Source of the DNA: UBA4416 sp036676295
GTDB lineage: Bacteria; Bacteroidota; Bacteroidia; B-17B0; Aurantibacillaceae
Length of the DNA stretch: 64,000 nt
Direction of reading: 5' to 3'
Assembly: GCA_036676295.1 (NCBI GenBank)
Contig: JAKFDE010000005.1
Span: 1-64,000, forward strand
Shown: positions 63,993 through 64,000 of the stretch, piece by piece
Layout of the letters: every line of letters starts with the position of its first letter
Numbering within the stretch: position 1 is the first letter of the stretch
The notes under the pieces: generated by a model
Told to the model about the DNA's origin: nothing
Databases searched by the model: none
Seen by the model: the letters and a program-made list of their open reading frames with translations, nothing else
Made by a program: the position numbers and the translations under genes

Positions 63993-64000
63993 TTTATTGT

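Overview
The window is an AT-rich, gene-dense stretch of a Bacteroidota chromosome (Flavobacteriia/Cytophagia-like; I cannot fix the genus). The evidence is: two large secreted proteins ending in type IX secretion (T9SS) sorting domains; families typical of the phylum (DUF4296, DUF4349, DUF4412, YcxB-like, TM2, a 29-residue AURKAIP1/COX24-type ribosomal protein); promoter elements of the form TTG-N17-19-TAnnTTTG; A-rich translation starts without Shine-Dalgarno sequences; and acyl-ornithine carbamoyltransferase-type arginine synthesis. I found no insertion sequence, prophage, CRISPR array or rRNA gene, and no broken gene. Both ends are cut: a CoaD-like gene lacks its 5' end at the left, and the DAHP synthase/chorismate mutase start lies at the right edge.

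Layout. 0-5.5 kb: coaD end, a secreted subtilase, purB and a family-2 glycosyltransferase. 5.5-14.1 kb: a full arginine operon (GNAT-argG-argC-argD-argF'-argB-argE-argH, several overlapping starts), preceded by a 370-bp leader holding a 44-codon ORF that ends in Arg codons. 14.1-18.6 kb: an O-acylation locus on the minus strand (MBOAT plus two SGNH hydrolases). 18.7-24.2 kb: a STAS-like small protein, trigger factor, and a KAS III / DUF1702 / small protein / BtrH-like module of likely specialised lipid or polyketide metabolism. 24.3-27.3 kb, minus strand: RNase G, a tiny ribosomal protein gene, a TPR protein and an HU/IHF protein. 27.5-32.7 kb: small envelope proteins, yifB/comM and an M20 amidohydrolase. 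32.7-35.2 kb: a tightly coupled hotdog dehydratase-ABC ATPase-ABC permease operon, which may belong functionally with the KAS III module. 35.3-46.6 kb: envelope lipoproteins, YraN, an ECF sigma factor with a putative membrane anti-sigma factor, a LysM transglycosylase, two SCO-type proteins, a TM2 protein, RluD, a T9SS cargo protein and a PASTA protein.

46.8-60.3 kb is the core expression locus: tRNA-Thr, tRNA-Tyr, tRNA-Gly, tRNA-Thr, tuf, tRNA-Trp, secE, nusG, rplK, rplA, rplJ, rplL, rpoB, rpoC. It has a strong promoter with an A/T-tract hairpin directly upstream, several intergenic hairpins (notably an attenuator-like one between rplL and rpoB), and a terminator after rpoC. The last 3.7 kb holds an ORF6N protein, a membrane histidine kinase with a receiver-only response regulator, and the DAHP synthase/chorismate mutase.

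The observations most worth following are the candidate arginine leader peptide in front of the arg operon, the KAS III-DUF1702-BtrH module with its possibly separated dehydratase/ABC partner operon, perfect palindromes upstream of yifB and inside the ORF6N gene, and the RNA hairpins around rng, rplL-rpoB and rpoB-rpoC. All functions are inferred from sequence motifs read by eye; no database search was run.
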